In this document: in pieces, positions 42,719 to 50,739 of the stretch
How the letters are laid out: each line of letters starts with the position of its first letter
Numbering within the stretch: position 1 is the stretch's first letter
Made by a program: the position numbers and the translations under genes
Notes under the pieces: model-generated
Told to the model about the DNA's origin: nothing
The model's input: only the letters and a program-made list of their open reading frames with translations
The model's database searches: none
NCBI GenBank assembly: GCA_937892095.1
Contig: CALAVC010000213.1
Location: 1-51,940 of the forward strand
DNA: 51,940 nucleotides
Source of the DNA: an uncultured Bacteroidales bacterium
Lineage (GTDB): Bacteria > Bacteroidota > Bacteroidia > Bacteroidales > Marinilabiliaceae
Reading direction: 5' to 3'

Positions 42719-42757
42719 TAGTAGGCTTCTCTGTTAATTACATGCGTAGCAAAAATT

Positions 42758-42795
42758 TGGGCGTACACAATCTCTTGTGTACGCCCATTTTTTTT
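42758..42795. terminator. Terminator after the FGE-like pseudogene
   Basis: GGGCGTACACAA pairs perfectly with TTGTGTACGCCC over at least 12 bp with a 4-base loop. Eight T residues follow on the plus strand, and A-rich sequence on the left allows it to work for the Nudix gene too. Confidence 0.88.
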
Positions 42796-42824
42796 GTAAG
42801 AGGTCTTTGACTTAGCTCTGTAGA

Positions 42825-43238
42825 CTATACAATCCTACCCTTGGTTATTATTCTGCCCATGATTTCTTCTATTATGGGCAGGTCGGTCTGTGGCCACGCA
42901 AGGCTCATCAGCTGCATCGGCATAAACCATTCTGCTCGTGAGTGATGTGTGAGTTCCACAGTCCCGTCCACAATCTCTGCTACGAACGGATGTATTTGGA
43001 ACTCCTTGTCGGCCGACACGTTAACCTTATATGGCGATAGTTCGTCTACAACGTTAATGTCGATGTTCAGCTCTTCTTGCACACGCCTTACTACGCACTC
43101 GCTCGGAGCTTCTCCTTCCTTGGGTTTCCCACCTGGAAACTCCCACTTGCCAGCATTCGATACTGTCGCACCCCTGTTGGCCGCAAGTATCATGCCTCCG
43201 CGTACTATTACAGCGCAAGAAACGTCTGTTGTCTGCAT
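42825..43238 (-). CDS. Nudix hydrolase, MutT-like
   Basis: The 137-residue protein has the MutT layout: a beta-strand opening (SCAVIVRGGMILAANRG), then KWEFPGGKPKEGE, and the Nudix helix ending RRVQEELNIDI. The two metal-binding glutamates of the EE pair are present, while the first Glu of the REUxEE box is Arg and the Gly two residues after the EE pair is Asn. MutT enzymes hydrolyse oxidised nucleotides such as 8-oxo-dGTP. A CTP/dNTP pyrophosphatase role is an alternative. The gene is alone on the minus strand and its coding strand is G-rich, unlike the plus-strand neighbours. Confidence 0.85.
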   Translation of the reverse strand: MQTTDVSCAVIVRGGMILAANRGATVSNAGKWEFPGGKPKEGEAPSECVVRRVQEELNIDINVVDELSPYKVNVSADKEFQIHPFVAEIVDGTVELTHHSRAEWFMPMQLMSLAWPQTDLPIIEEIMGRIITKGRIV

Positions 43239-43377
43239 TCTTACTTAGGTTGTTTTGTGGTTTGATGTGGCTATTTCTTTTCTTCCCACTTTGTTAATAC
43301 TTCTGTTTTTGTCTACGCCATTGTTCCCTCTAAGTTTACATATATAAAGTTATGAAAGGTTAATTAAATGTTAAAAT

Positions 43378-43854
43378 TTAATAGGGCGTCTTGTCGTCTT
43401 TTTTTCGCCACAACTCAAAAGTTTCTCGTGCCTCATCGTGTAATATCTGTGTATAGCCAATGTTGCGCTCACTCTTTTCTTTTGCAAATTCCTCATATAT
43501 CATCGAATCGTCAAAGTCTATGCTCGCCGCGTCGTGTTGGTCGTTACCATAAAAAATGTGCGATATGTGCGCCCAATAGATTGCACCCAAACACATAGGA
43601 CACGGTTCGCACGAAGTGTAGATTATCGCACCCTCAAGGTCGTGAGTGCCTGCATTGGCAGCCGCATCGCGTATGGCCGAGACTTCAGCATGTGCCGTCG
43701 GGTCGCAATTGGCGGTTACTCTGTTTACTCCGCGTCCAAGTATCAGCCCGTCTTTTACCACAACCGCGCCAAACGGACCACCACCATTACGCACGTTGTC
43801 CGAAGCCATCATGATGGCCTCGCGCATAAATTTCTCGTCTTGTTTTGTTGCCAT
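43378..43854 (-). CDS. Guanine-deaminase-like cytidine deaminase-fold enzyme
   Basis: The 158-residue protein is a zinc deaminase of the CDA superfamily. The catalytic His55 and Glu57 lie in TAHAEVSAIRDA, and the zinc cysteines Cys85 and Cys88 lie in EPCPMCLGAI. The remaining sequence (FYGNDQHDAASIDFDD near residue 100) and the aromatic C-terminal end match the small guanine deaminases of the Bacillus GuaD type rather than tRNA adenosine deaminases, so the likely reaction is guanine to xanthine in purine salvage. It diverges from trpB2, with a shared intergenic region of 123 bases. Confidence 0.85.
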   Translation of the reverse strand: MATKQDEKFMREAIMMASDNVRNGGGPFGAVVVKDGLILGRGVNRVTANCDPTAHAEVSAIRDAAANAGTHDLEGAIIYTSCEPCPMCLGAIYWAHISHIFYGNDQHDAASIDFDDSMIYEEFAKEKSERNIGYTQILHDEARETFELWRKKDDKTPY

Positions 43855-43872
43855 ATTTTAAGCCGTTTCTTA

Positions 43873-43880
43873 CAAAGTTA
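43873..43880 (-). promoter_or_regulatory. -7 element of the guanine-deaminase-like gene
   Basis: The minus strand reads TAACTTTG, an exact TAnnTTTG match 18 bases before the ATG at 43854. No -33 TTTG is visible. Confidence 0.45.
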
Positions 43881-43915
43881 ACCATTTGTTATAAATGCAT
43901 TCTCCATTACTAATC

Positions 43916-43945
43916 TTTGCAATCGGCAAAAAAAACTTATTTTTG
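43916..43945 (+). promoter_or_regulatory. trpB2 promoter
   Basis: TTTG at 43916-43919, an 18-base spacer and TATTTTTG at 43938-43945 form a good Bacteroidota promoter with a 32-base interval to the ATG. Confidence 0.7.
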
Positions 43946-43977
43946 CAAAAAAATATTATTTTTACTCTTACCGAACA

Positions 43978-45339
43978 ATGACCGCTAAAAGGTTCTTCCT
44001 GTCCGAAGACGAAATCCCGCAACAATGGTATAACATACAAGCAGACATGGTCAACAAACCCCGTCTGCCTCTCGACCCCAAAACAAAAAAAGTTCTTACT
44101 CCTGCCGACCTCGAACACATCTTTGCTGCCGAGGTTTGCAAACAAGAGTTTAATCAGACCGATGCGTGGATCGACATTCCCGACGAAGTCCGCGAACAAT
44201 ACAAAAGCTATCGTAGCACGCCCCTCGTGCGTGCCACAGGTCTCGAAAAACTTCTCGGCACACCCGCCCACATATACTTTAAGAACGAGAGTGCAAGCCC
44301 CATAGGCTCTCACAAACTCAATTCGGCCCTCCCACAAGCCTTTTACTGTGCTCAGCAGGGCGTTACGCATGTAACCACCGAAACAGGTGCTGGGCAATGG
44401 GGTACTGCCCTTTCCTATGCTGCCAAGGTCTTCGGTCTTACTGCCGAAGTCTTTCAAGTCAAGGTAAGCTATCTTCAAAAACCCTATAGGCGTAGTATGA
44501 TGCAAACCTTTGGTGCCAAGGTCTATGCGTCTCCTTCCGATGTTACCGAGTGTGGACGCAAAATCCTTGCTGCCGACCCCAACAACAGTGGCTCCCTCGG
44601 CACAGCCATCTCCGAAGCAGTCGAACGTGCCGTCGCTACACCCAATTGCAAGTATACCCTCGGTTCCGTCCTAAGCCACGTAACTCTCCATCAGACCATC
44701 ATTGGTCTCGAAGCTGAAAAGCAAATGCAGCTCGCAGGTGAGTATCCCGATGTCGTCATCGGGTGTTTCGGTGGTGGCTCCAATTTTGGTGGCATAACGT
44801 TCCCTTTCCTTCGCCACAACCTTTCTGGCGAACGCCACACCCGATTTATCGCCGCCGAGCCAGCCTCTTGCCCCAAGCTTACACGTGGAGTCCTCCGCTA
44901 CGACTTTGGCGATGTCGCAGGCTACACTCCGCTTTTGCCCATGTATACGCTCGGGCATAAGTTCATGCCAGCCAATATACATGCAGGCGGTCTCCGCTAC
45001 CATGGAGCCGGTACCATAGTAAGCCAACTCCTCAACGACAAACTCATAGAAGCCGTCGACATCCGTCAGCTCGAATCTTTCGAAGCTGGCATGAAGTTCG
45101 CTCAGTCCGAAGGCATAATACCCGCTCCCGAATCGTGCCACGCCATAGCAGCAACCATTCGCGAAGCCGAAGCCTGTCGAGCCACTGGCGAACAAAAAGT
45201 CATCCTCTTCAACCTTTCTGGTCATGGTCTCATCGATATGGCATCATACGATATGTACCTCGAAGGCAAACTTCAAAACTATATCGTATCCGACGACGAC
45301 ATCAGTCGCAACGTCGAAGGTCTCGATAAGGTTATCTAA
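43978..45339 (+). CDS. TrpB2-type tryptophan synthase beta chain
   Basis: The 453-residue PLP enzyme belongs to the longer TrpB2 class. The PLP lysine is Lys113 in GSHKLNSALPQAFY, preceded by the TPLVRATGLEKLLGTPAHIYFKNE segment. The phosphate-binding glycine loop reads GCFGGGSNFGG, and the C-terminal part has ESCHAIAA and LSGHGLIDM. TrpB2 joins indole and serine into tryptophan, often without TrpA, and may salvage indole. No trpA or other trp genes are nearby, which fits a stand-alone indole-scavenging role. It has its own promoter. The start codon agrees with the family's length. Confidence 0.92.
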   Translation: MTAKRFFLSEDEIPQQWYNIQADMVNKPRLPLDPKTKKVLTPADLEHIFAAEVCKQEFNQTDAWIDIPDEVREQYKSYRSTPLVRATGLEKLLGTPAHIYFKNESASPIGSHKLNSALPQAFYCAQQGVTHVTTETGAGQWGTALSYAAKVFGLTAEVFQVKVSYLQKPYRRSMMQTFGAKVYASPSDVTECGRKILAADPNNSGSLGTAISEAVERAVATPNCKYTLGSVLSHVTLHQTIIGLEAEKQMQLAGEYPDVVIGCFGGGSNFGGITFPFLRHNLSGERHTRFIAAEPASCPKLTRGVLRYDFGDVAGYTPLLPMYTLGHKFMPANIHAGGLRYHGAGTIVSQLLNDKLIEAVDIRQLESFEAGMKFAQSEGIIPAPESCHAIAATIREAEACRATGEQKVILFNLSGHGLIDMASYDMYLEGKLQNYIVSDDDISRNVEGLDKVI

Positions 45340-45393
45340 GTTCTTCAGAAAATATCCGCTTCGCAAAGAGCAAAGAGCAAAATAAAAGTCCCT

Positions 45394-45427
45394 TTTGCAT
45401 AATTTTTAATTAAAAAACTTATTTTTG
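45394..45427 (+). promoter_or_regulatory. Promoter of the OmpA-like lipoprotein gene
   Basis: TTTG at 45394-45397, a 22-base spacer and TATTTTTG at 45420-45427 match the Bacteroidota consensus. The leader to the ATG at 45479 is about 45 bases. Confidence 0.65.
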
Positions 45428-45478
45428 CTCTTAGCTTATCTAAGAGATAAAGAAACAATTAATACAACAAACTATACA

Positions 45479-46186
45479 ATGAAAATCAAGAATCTGATTG
45501 TTATGGCAGGCCTCAGCGCCGCCGTCGTTCTGACTGGTTGTAACGCTTCTTCTGCTACCAAGGGTGGCATCATCGGTGGCACTTCGGGTGCTGTCGTAGG
45601 TGCAGGTGTAGGTGCTCTCGTTGCCAAGAACAACCGTAAGAAAGGTGCTCTCATCGGTGCTGCTGCTGGTGCTGCTGTCGGCACAACCGCAGGTGTCATC
45701 ATTGGCAAGAAGATGGACAAGAAGAAAGCTGAACTCGCTGCCCTCGAAAACGCTACCATCAACGAAGTTGAAGACCAAAACGGTCTCAAAGCCATTCAGG
45801 TAACCTTCGGCGAAAATGGCATCAAGTTCGCTACCAATAGCTCTACTCTCAGCGCCGACGCCAAGAGCCATCTCGCAGACTTTGCCAAGAAGCTCACCAG
45901 CGGCGAGGATATGTCTACTGCCGACATCACCGTCGAAGGTCACACCGACAACACTGGCTCGCAAGCTACCAACCAAAAGGTTTCCACAGCTCGTGCAAAA
46001 GCTGTTGCCGACTATCTCATTTCGCAAGGTGTTCCTGCAAGCCGCATCACCTCTCGTGGTCTCGACTATCAATACCCCATTGCCGACAATAGCACCAAAG
46101 CTGGTCAGGCTCAAAACCGTCGTGTAGAAGTCTACATCACCGCAAGCCAAGACATGATTAAAGCTGCCGAAGCCGAAGCTAAATAA
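45479..46186 (+). CDS. OmpA-family lipoprotein with glycine-zipper domain
   Basis: Starting at the ATG at 45479, the 235-residue product has a lipoprotein signal with Cys21 (VVLTGC). A Gly/Ala-rich glycine-zipper region follows (about 28-80: GGIIGGTSGAVVGAGVGALV), then a short charged linker and a C-terminal OmpA-like peptidoglycan-binding domain (about 105-225) with VEGHTDNTGSQATNQKVS and ISQGVPASRITSRG. It should link the outer membrane to the cell wall. An upstream in-frame ATG at 45425 overlaps the promoter and adds no signal. The gene is single, with its own promoter and terminator. Confidence 0.92.
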   Translation: MKIKNLIVMAGLSAAVVLTGCNASSATKGGIIGGTSGAVVGAGVGALVAKNNRKKGALIGAAAGAAVGTTAGVIIGKKMDKKKAELAALENATINEVEDQNGLKAIQVTFGENGIKFATNSSTLSADAKSHLADFAKKLTSGEDMSTADITVEGHTDNTGSQATNQKVSTARAKAVADYLISQGVPASRITSRGLDYQYPIADNSTKAGQAQNRRVEVYITASQDMIKAAEAEAK

Positions 46187-46215
46187 TCAAGTCTAAGCAG
46201 ACCAAATCATAATCT

Positions 46216-46250
46216 CACCGTGCGAAACGACAGTCTCGCACGGTGTTTTT
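46216..46250 (+). terminator. Terminator of the OmpA-like gene
   Basis: CACCGTGCGA pairs perfectly with TCGCACGGTG over 10 bp. A 10-base loop separates the arms and five T residues follow. Confidence 0.88.
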
Positions 46251-46276
46251 GTATTTTCTCATACCGCATTTGTCTT

Positions 46277-46307
46277 ATTGTCCTACAATTCATTCTTCTT
46301 ACCTTTG
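46277..46307 (+). promoter_or_regulatory. nhaC-type antiporter promoter
   Basis: ATTG at 46277-46280, a 19-base spacer and TACCTTTG at 46300-46307 match the consensus with one mismatch in the -33 box. The ATG is 33 bases downstream. Confidence 0.6.
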
Positions 46308-46339
46308 CTCACGATATATAGCATCATCAATAAGCAAAT

Positions 46340-47638
46340 ATGAACGACGGTCCCACACCCACTCGACAAGGTCTTTTATCCCTTCTCCCACTCGTACTTT
46401 TCCTCCTTTTCTACCTCGGTGGCTCACTCGCCATAGGCGATTTCTATCGCATACCCATGACAGTCGCATTTCTCCTGACTTCAGCCCTTGCCGTTGCCGT
46501 CAGTAAAGGTAAACTCAACAAGCGCGTTGCATACTTTTCATCTGGAGCTGGCGATAAAAACATCTTGCTCATGGTCTGGATCTACATCTTGGCAGGAGCC
46601 TTTGCTGCTGTCGCCAAGCAAATGGGAGCCGTCGACGCCACAGTCGCCCTCACCCTGCGCATCCTTCCTGCCAATCTTGTCTATGTAGCCCTATTCCTTG
46701 CAGCCGCTTTCGTCTCTCTTGCCATCGGAACATCTGTTGGCACCGTCGTGGCCCTCACGCCCATAGCCGCTGGAGTCGCCACTCAGCTTGGCGTTTCCGT
46801 TCCTCAGCTCACCGCCATCGTCCTCGGAGGAGCCTATTTCGGCGACAATCTATCTTTCATCAGCGACACCACCATCGCCGCCACTCAAACACAAGGCTGT
46901 CGCATGGCCGATAAGTTTCGACTCAACATTCGTATCGTCTGGCCAGCCTTCCTCTTTATGATTATCTATTGTGCCGTTTGTGGCTATAACCTCAATGCCA
47001 CTCCATCTCTCGCACCCATCGATTTTGTCGGAGTCGTTCCCTATGCCACCGTCATCGGACTCTCCATAGTCGGCATCAACGTCCTCGTCGTCTTGCTCTT
47101 CGGTCTATTTCTCGCTTTTTCAATAGGCATAGTCTCTCTGCGCACCACCTTTTGGCAATCACTTCACACACTCTCCGATGGCATATCTTCCATGGGCGAA
47201 CTCATCGTCATCGCACTCCTTGCCGGTGGCATGCTCGAACTCATTCGTCGTAATGGTGGCATTCGCATAATAATGTCTCTTTTCAGCAAGAAAATCCGTG
47301 GCACTCGTGGTGCCGAACTCGCCATCGCTGCTCTCGTTGCGCTTGCCAACGTATGCACAGCCAACAACACCGTTGCCATTATCACCGTCGGTCGCATAGC
47401 CCACGAAATCTCAAGCCGCTACCATGTCGACCCACGCAAAGCCGCCAGCATACTCGACACCATTTCTTGCTCCGTACAAGGCATACTCCCCTATGGAGTC
47501 CAAATGCTGCTCGCCGCCAAATTGTCAGCCTCCACACCTCTCGACATACTCGTCCATCTCTACTACCCTCTGCTAATCGCAATTTGTATGCTTGTCTCCA
47601 TTTGGATCCGACGTCCCAAACTCGCACACGTCTGTTGA
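46340..47638 (+). CDS. NhaC-family Na+/H+ antiporter
   Basis: The 432-residue inner-membrane protein has about eleven hydrophobic segments. It contains the NhaC-type patterns IGTSVGTVVALTPIAAGVA and YFGDNLSFISDTTIAATQTQG near residues 130-195, and a late ANVCTANNTVAIITVGRIA stretch. This family exchanges Na+ for H+, or malate/lactate in some members, and maintains pH and sodium balance. The substrate cannot be fixed from sequence. It is transcribed alone from a good promoter and reads towards the ribosomal protein genes. No clear terminator is visible in the gap that follows. Confidence 0.9.
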   Translation: MNDGPTPTRQGLLSLLPLVLFLLFYLGGSLAIGDFYRIPMTVAFLLTSALAVAVSKGKLNKRVAYFSSGAGDKNILLMVWIYILAGAFAAVAKQMGAVDATVALTLRILPANLVYVALFLAAAFVSLAIGTSVGTVVALTPIAAGVATQLGVSVPQLTAIVLGGAYFGDNLSFISDTTIAATQTQGCRMADKFRLNIRIVWPAFLFMIIYCAVCGYNLNATPSLAPIDFVGVVPYATVIGLSIVGINVLVVLLFGLFLAFSIGIVSLRTTFWQSLHTLSDGISSMGELIVIALLAGGMLELIRRNGGIRIIMSLFSKKIRGTRGAELAIAALVALANVCTANNTVAIITVGRIAHEISSRYHVDPRKAASILDTISCSVQGILPYGVQMLLAAKLSASTPLDILVHLYYPLLIAICMLVSIWIRRPKLAHVC

Positions 47639-47665
47639 TAAATCAAAAATAAAATATTATCTTCG
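47633..47665 (+). promoter_or_regulatory. Candidate promoter of rplM-rpsI
   Basis: GTTG at 47633-47636, a 21-base spacer and TATCTTCG at 47658-47665 give one mismatch in each element. It lies just after the antiporter stop, so the leader would be about 120 bases. Confidence 0.5.
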
Positions 47666-47666
47666 C

Positions 47667-47740
47667 ACCCGATTTGTGTCGAGCAAATCGTAAAATAATT
47701 GCACACTCGGGTAAGCAGCCTCGTTGCAAGGTTTACTCGT
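47667..47740 (+). ncRNA. Candidate structured leader of rplM (L13)
   Basis: The leader can fold into a 7-bp hairpin (47670-47676 with 47684-47690) and a second stem (47109-type numbering avoided: 47709-47714 with 47733-47738), the latter extended by 47718-47720 with 47730-47732. An alternative pairing of 47667-47672 with 47707-47712 would break both. Candidate L13 leaders have been described in Bacteroidia as far as I recall, so binding of L13 to repress its own operon is plausible. Confidence 0.5.
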
Positions 47741-47792
47741 GTTGCCAACTCAAAATCATTCATTATAGTCTAACAAAACAACAAAAAAGACT

Positions 47793-48245
47793 GTGAACAC
47801 ATTAAGTTACAAGACCGTGTCGGCCAATAGCGCCACCGTTGACAAGCAGTGGTTGCTCGTCGACGCTACCGACCAAACACTCGGTCGCCTCGCTTCCGTC
47901 GTCGCTAAGCTCGCACGCGGTAAGTACAAGCCCAACTTCACACCTCATGTCGATTGTGGCGATAACATCGTCATTATCAATGCCGACAAAATTAAGCTCA
48001 CTGGCAACAAGCTTCAGAACAAGGTGATTTTCTACTACAGCGGTTACCCAGGTGGTCGCCACGACAAGACCGCTGGTGAACTCCTTAGCAAGAACGCCTG
48101 CAAGCTCCTCAAGCATTCCATCAAAGGCATGCTCCCCAAGAATCGTCTCGGAGAGAAAATCCTTGGCAATGTTTACATCTACGCAGGTGCTGAGCATCAG
48201 CAAGAAGCGCAAAGCCCAAAACTAATCGACATCAACAAGTACTAA
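47793..48245 (+). CDS. rplM: Ribosomal protein L13
   Basis: The 150-residue protein matches L13 throughout: WLLVDATDQTLGRLASVVAKLARGK, the segment HVDCGDNIVIINADKIKLTGNK, then YYSGYPGG and KHSIKGMLPKNRLG. L13 is an early 50S assembly protein. The start codon is GTG at 47793, where the family N-terminus (MNTLSYKT) falls; no ATG fits. It precedes rpsI by 6 bases in the conserved L13-S9 operon. Its coding strand is strikingly C-rich. Confidence 0.97.
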   Translation: MNTLSYKTVSANSATVDKQWLLVDATDQTLGRLASVVAKLARGKYKPNFTPHVDCGDNIVIINADKIKLTGNKLQNKVIFYYSGYPGGRHDKTAGELLSKNACKLLKHSIKGMLPKNRLGEKILGNVYIYAGAEHQQEAQSPKLIDINKY

Positions 48246-48251
48246 ATCACC

Positions 48252-48644
48252 ATGAGCGCAGAAGTAATCAATTCAGTAGGACGTCGCAAAGCAGCTGTGG
48301 CACGTGTTTTCCTCAGCACTGGCAAAGGTCAGATAACCATCAACAAGCGCACTCTGACCGACTATTTCCCCGATGCTAACTTGCAGTTCATCGTCATGCA
48401 GCCCCTCAATACGCTCGGTGTAGCAGGCAACTACGACATCAAAGTCAACCTCGATGGTGGTGGCATCAAAGGTCAGGCCGAAGCTCTTCGCCTCGCCATC
48501 GCTCGCGCACTCGTCAAGCTCAATGCCGACGACAAGCCAGCTCTCAAAGCCGAAGGCTTCATGACTCGTGATAGCCGTGTCGTTGAACGTAAGAAGCCAG
48601 GTCAGCCCAAAGCTCGCAAACGCTTCCAATTCAGCAAACGTTAA
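48252..48644 (+). CDS. rpsI: Ribosomal protein S9
   Basis: The 130-residue small-subunit protein shows the S9 signature GGIKGQAEALRLAIARAL and the basic C-terminal tail ending KRFQFSKR, which reaches the P-site tRNA. The N-terminal SVGRRKAAVARVFL is also typical. It lies 6 bases after rplM. The gap to rpsB is 85 bases and holds a possible pseudoknot, so rpsB may have separate control. Confidence 0.97.
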   Translation: MSAEVINSVGRRKAAVARVFLSTGKGQITINKRTLTDYFPDANLQFIVMQPLNTLGVAGNYDIKVNLDGGGIKGQAEALRLAIARALVKLNADDKPALKAEGFMTRDSRVVERKKPGQPKARKRFQFSKR

Positions 48645-48667
48645 TATACATTGTTTAGTATCTAAAC

Positions 48668-48713
48668 CCCACAGATGCTTTTTGTTGGCCTACTGTGAGG
48701 TTGCCTAACAAAA
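48668..48713 (+). ncRNA. Candidate pseudoknot leader of rpsB (S2)
   Basis: Two stems interleave: 48668-48674 with 48693-48700 (one bulged A), and 48680-48689 with 48703-48713 (one bulged T). Their order is arm A, arm B, arm A', arm B', so they form either an H-type pseudoknot or two exclusive hairpins. The element ends 16 bases before the rpsB ATG, a fitting site for S2 autoregulation. Confidence 0.45.
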
Positions 48714-48729
48714 AAAGAAAGTAAACAAA

Positions 48730-49524
48730 ATGTCCAGAACAAACTTCGACCAACTCCTCGAAGCAGGTGTACACTTCGGACACCTCACCCGTAAATGGAA
48801 TCCAGCCATGAAGCCCTATATCTTCATGGAAAAGAACGGTATCCACATCCTCGACCTCCACAAGACCGTAGCCAAAATAGACGAAGCTGCCGAAGCTCTC
48901 AAGTCTATCGCTAAGTCTGGTCGTAAAATTCTCTTCGTTGCAACCAAGCGCCAAGCTCGCGACATCGTTGCCGAAAAAGTAGGTGCAGTCGGTATGCCTT
49001 TCGTTGTTGAACGTTGGCCAGGTGGTATGCTCACCAACTTTGCAACCATCCGCAAGACCGTCAAAAAGATGAGCTCTCTCGACAAACTCGTCAACGATCC
49101 CGTTTTCAGTAGCCTTTCCAAGCGCGAACGTCTCCAAATCAATCGTCAGCGCGAGAAACTCAACAAGAACCTCGGCTCTGTCGCCGACCTCAACCGTCAG
49201 CCATCTGCCATCTTCGTTGTCGACGTAACCAAAGAACACATCGCCATCAAAGAGGCTAATCGTCTCAACATCCCTGTGTTCGCCATGGTCGACACCAACT
49301 CCAACCCAGCCGATGTCGACTATGTAATCCCAGCTAACGACGATGCCTCTAAGTCTATCGAACTCATCGTAGGCACAATGACACAAGCCATCCGCGAAGG
49401 CCTCGAAGAACGCAAAGTCGAAAAGCCCGAAGACGAAGAAGCTCCAGCAAAGCGCACCGCCACCAAGACAGGTGCTCGCCGTGCTCGCAATGCCGAAGCA
49501 GCTCCCGAAGCTCAAGCTGAGTAA
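48730..49524 (+). CDS. rpsB: Ribosomal protein S2
   Basis: The 264-residue protein has the S2 opening (LLEAGVHFGHLTRKWNP), the middle FVVERWPGGMLTNFATI and PSAIFVVDVTKEHIAIKEA, and NPADVDYVIPANDDASKSI near the end. It closes with an acidic Ala/Glu/Lys-rich extension beyond about residue 230. It binds the 30S subunit late in assembly. The usual partner tsf follows after 122 bases, with a hairpin between. Confidence 0.97.
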   Translation: MSRTNFDQLLEAGVHFGHLTRKWNPAMKPYIFMEKNGIHILDLHKTVAKIDEAAEALKSIAKSGRKILFVATKRQARDIVAEKVGAVGMPFVVERWPGGMLTNFATIRKTVKKMSSLDKLVNDPVFSSLSKRERLQINRQREKLNKNLGSVADLNRQPSAIFVVDVTKEHIAIKEANRLNIPVFAMVDTNSNPADVDYVIPANDDASKSIELIVGTMTQAIREGLEERKVEKPEDEEAPAKRTATKTGARRARNAEAAPEAQAE

Positions 49525-49543
49525 TATAGCTTCATAACATAAT

Positions 49544-49594
49544 CCAATGCCCGCAACTCAGCCTTAGCGGCATGAGTGTGGGCATTTGGTTTTT
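49544..49594 (+). terminator. Hairpin between rpsB and tsf
   Basis: CCAATGCCC pairs with GGGCATTTGG with one bulge, and inner bases around ACTCA/TGAGT extend it. Five T residues follow. It may partly stop rpsB transcription and set the rpsB/tsf ratio. Confidence 0.7.
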
Positions 49595-49646
49595 AAACTA
49601 AAAAAGTATTCACTAACCCTTAGCAACATACAACCACAATAAAGCT

Positions 49647-50645
49647 ATGGCAATATCTGCACAAGACGTCAAGCGACTACGCGACGAAACCAATGCAGGC
49701 ATGATGGACTGCAAAAAAGCCCTCACCGAAGCTAACGGCGACTTCAACCGTGCTCGAGACATCCTCAAAGAGCGTGGACAAGTAATCGCAGCCAAAAGAG
49801 CCGACCGCAATGCAACCGATGGCGTAGCCCTCGCCAAAGTTTCCGCCGACGCTAAGTTTGGCGTAGCCATAATCCTCAATAGCGAAACCGACTTCGTCGC
49901 CAAAAACGAAGAGTTCGTCAAGCTCGCCAATAAAATTGCCGACCTCGCTCTCGAAGCTAAGCCTGCCGACCTCGAAGCTCTCAAAAACCTTAGCCTCGAA
50001 GGCGACACTGTTGCCAACAAAGTCAACGCACTCACTGGTATCATTGGTGAGAAAATCGACCTCTCTGCCTATCAGAGCATCTCGGCCGACTGGATCTCTC
50101 TATATATCCATGCTAACAATAAGATAGCTTCTCTTGTTGGCTTCAACAAGAAGACCGACGAACGTCTCGGTAAAGACGTCGCCATTCAGGTCGCCACCAT
50201 GTCGCCTGTCGCTGTCAACCGCAATGCTGTCCCTGCCGAACTCATCGAGCACGAACGTCAAACAGCCATCGAGAAGACCAAACTCGAGCTCTGCCAGAAA
50301 GCTGTTGAAGCTGCCCTCACCAAGGCTGGTTACAACCTCTACATAGCCGAAAACGAAGAGCACCTCAACGAAGGCATAATGAAGGGCAACATTACCGCAG
50401 AACAAGCCGATGATATTCGCCGCATAAAGAAAGAGGAAGCCGAGAAGAAGGCCGCAAGCCTCCCAGAACAGATGATTCAAAACATCGTCAAAGGGCGCAT
50501 CGAGAAATTCCTCAAAGAGCGCACTCTCGTCGACCAAGAGTTTGTAATGTCCGACGAGGGCAACATAACCGTTGGTGCTTATCTCGCCAAGATTGATAAA
50601 GAACTCCAACCCACTGGTCTCGTTCGCCTCGCTCTCGGTGAATAA
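49647..50645 (+). CDS. tsf: Elongation factor Ts
   Basis: The 332-residue protein starts with the EF-Ts UBA-like domain (VKRLRDETNAGMMDCKKAL, about 7-25). The core contains the TDFVAKNEEFVKLANKI motif near residue 80, and there is a longer C-terminal half (about 230-330). EF-Ts exchanges GDP for GTP on EF-Tu. The length is in the normal range for Bacteroidota. Its codons are strongly C-biased. A clear terminator follows. Confidence 0.97.
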   Translation: MAISAQDVKRLRDETNAGMMDCKKALTEANGDFNRARDILKERGQVIAAKRADRNATDGVALAKVSADAKFGVAIILNSETDFVAKNEEFVKLANKIADLALEAKPADLEALKNLSLEGDTVANKVNALTGIIGEKIDLSAYQSISADWISLYIHANNKIASLVGFNKKTDERLGKDVAIQVATMSPVAVNRNAVPAELIEHERQTAIEKTKLELCQKAVEAALTKAGYNLYIAENEEHLNEGIMKGNITAEQADDIRRIKKEEAEKKAASLPEQMIQNIVKGRIEKFLKERTLVDQEFVMSDEGNITVGAYLAKIDKELQPTGLVRLALGE

Positions 50646-50679
50646 AAACATCGCTTGACACAGCAAGTCATAAACAAAG

Positions 50680-50720
50680 AAGAGGACACGTCAGACAAAA
50701 TGAAGTGTCCTCTTTCTTTT
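50680..50720 (+). terminator. Terminator of tsf
   Basis: AAGAGGACAC pairs perfectly with GTGTCCTCTT over 10 bp, with a 15-base loop and a T-rich tail at 50711-50720. It lies 35 bases after the tsf stop. Confidence 0.85.
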
Positions 50721-50739
50721 AAATTCTAATAGCCATTCT

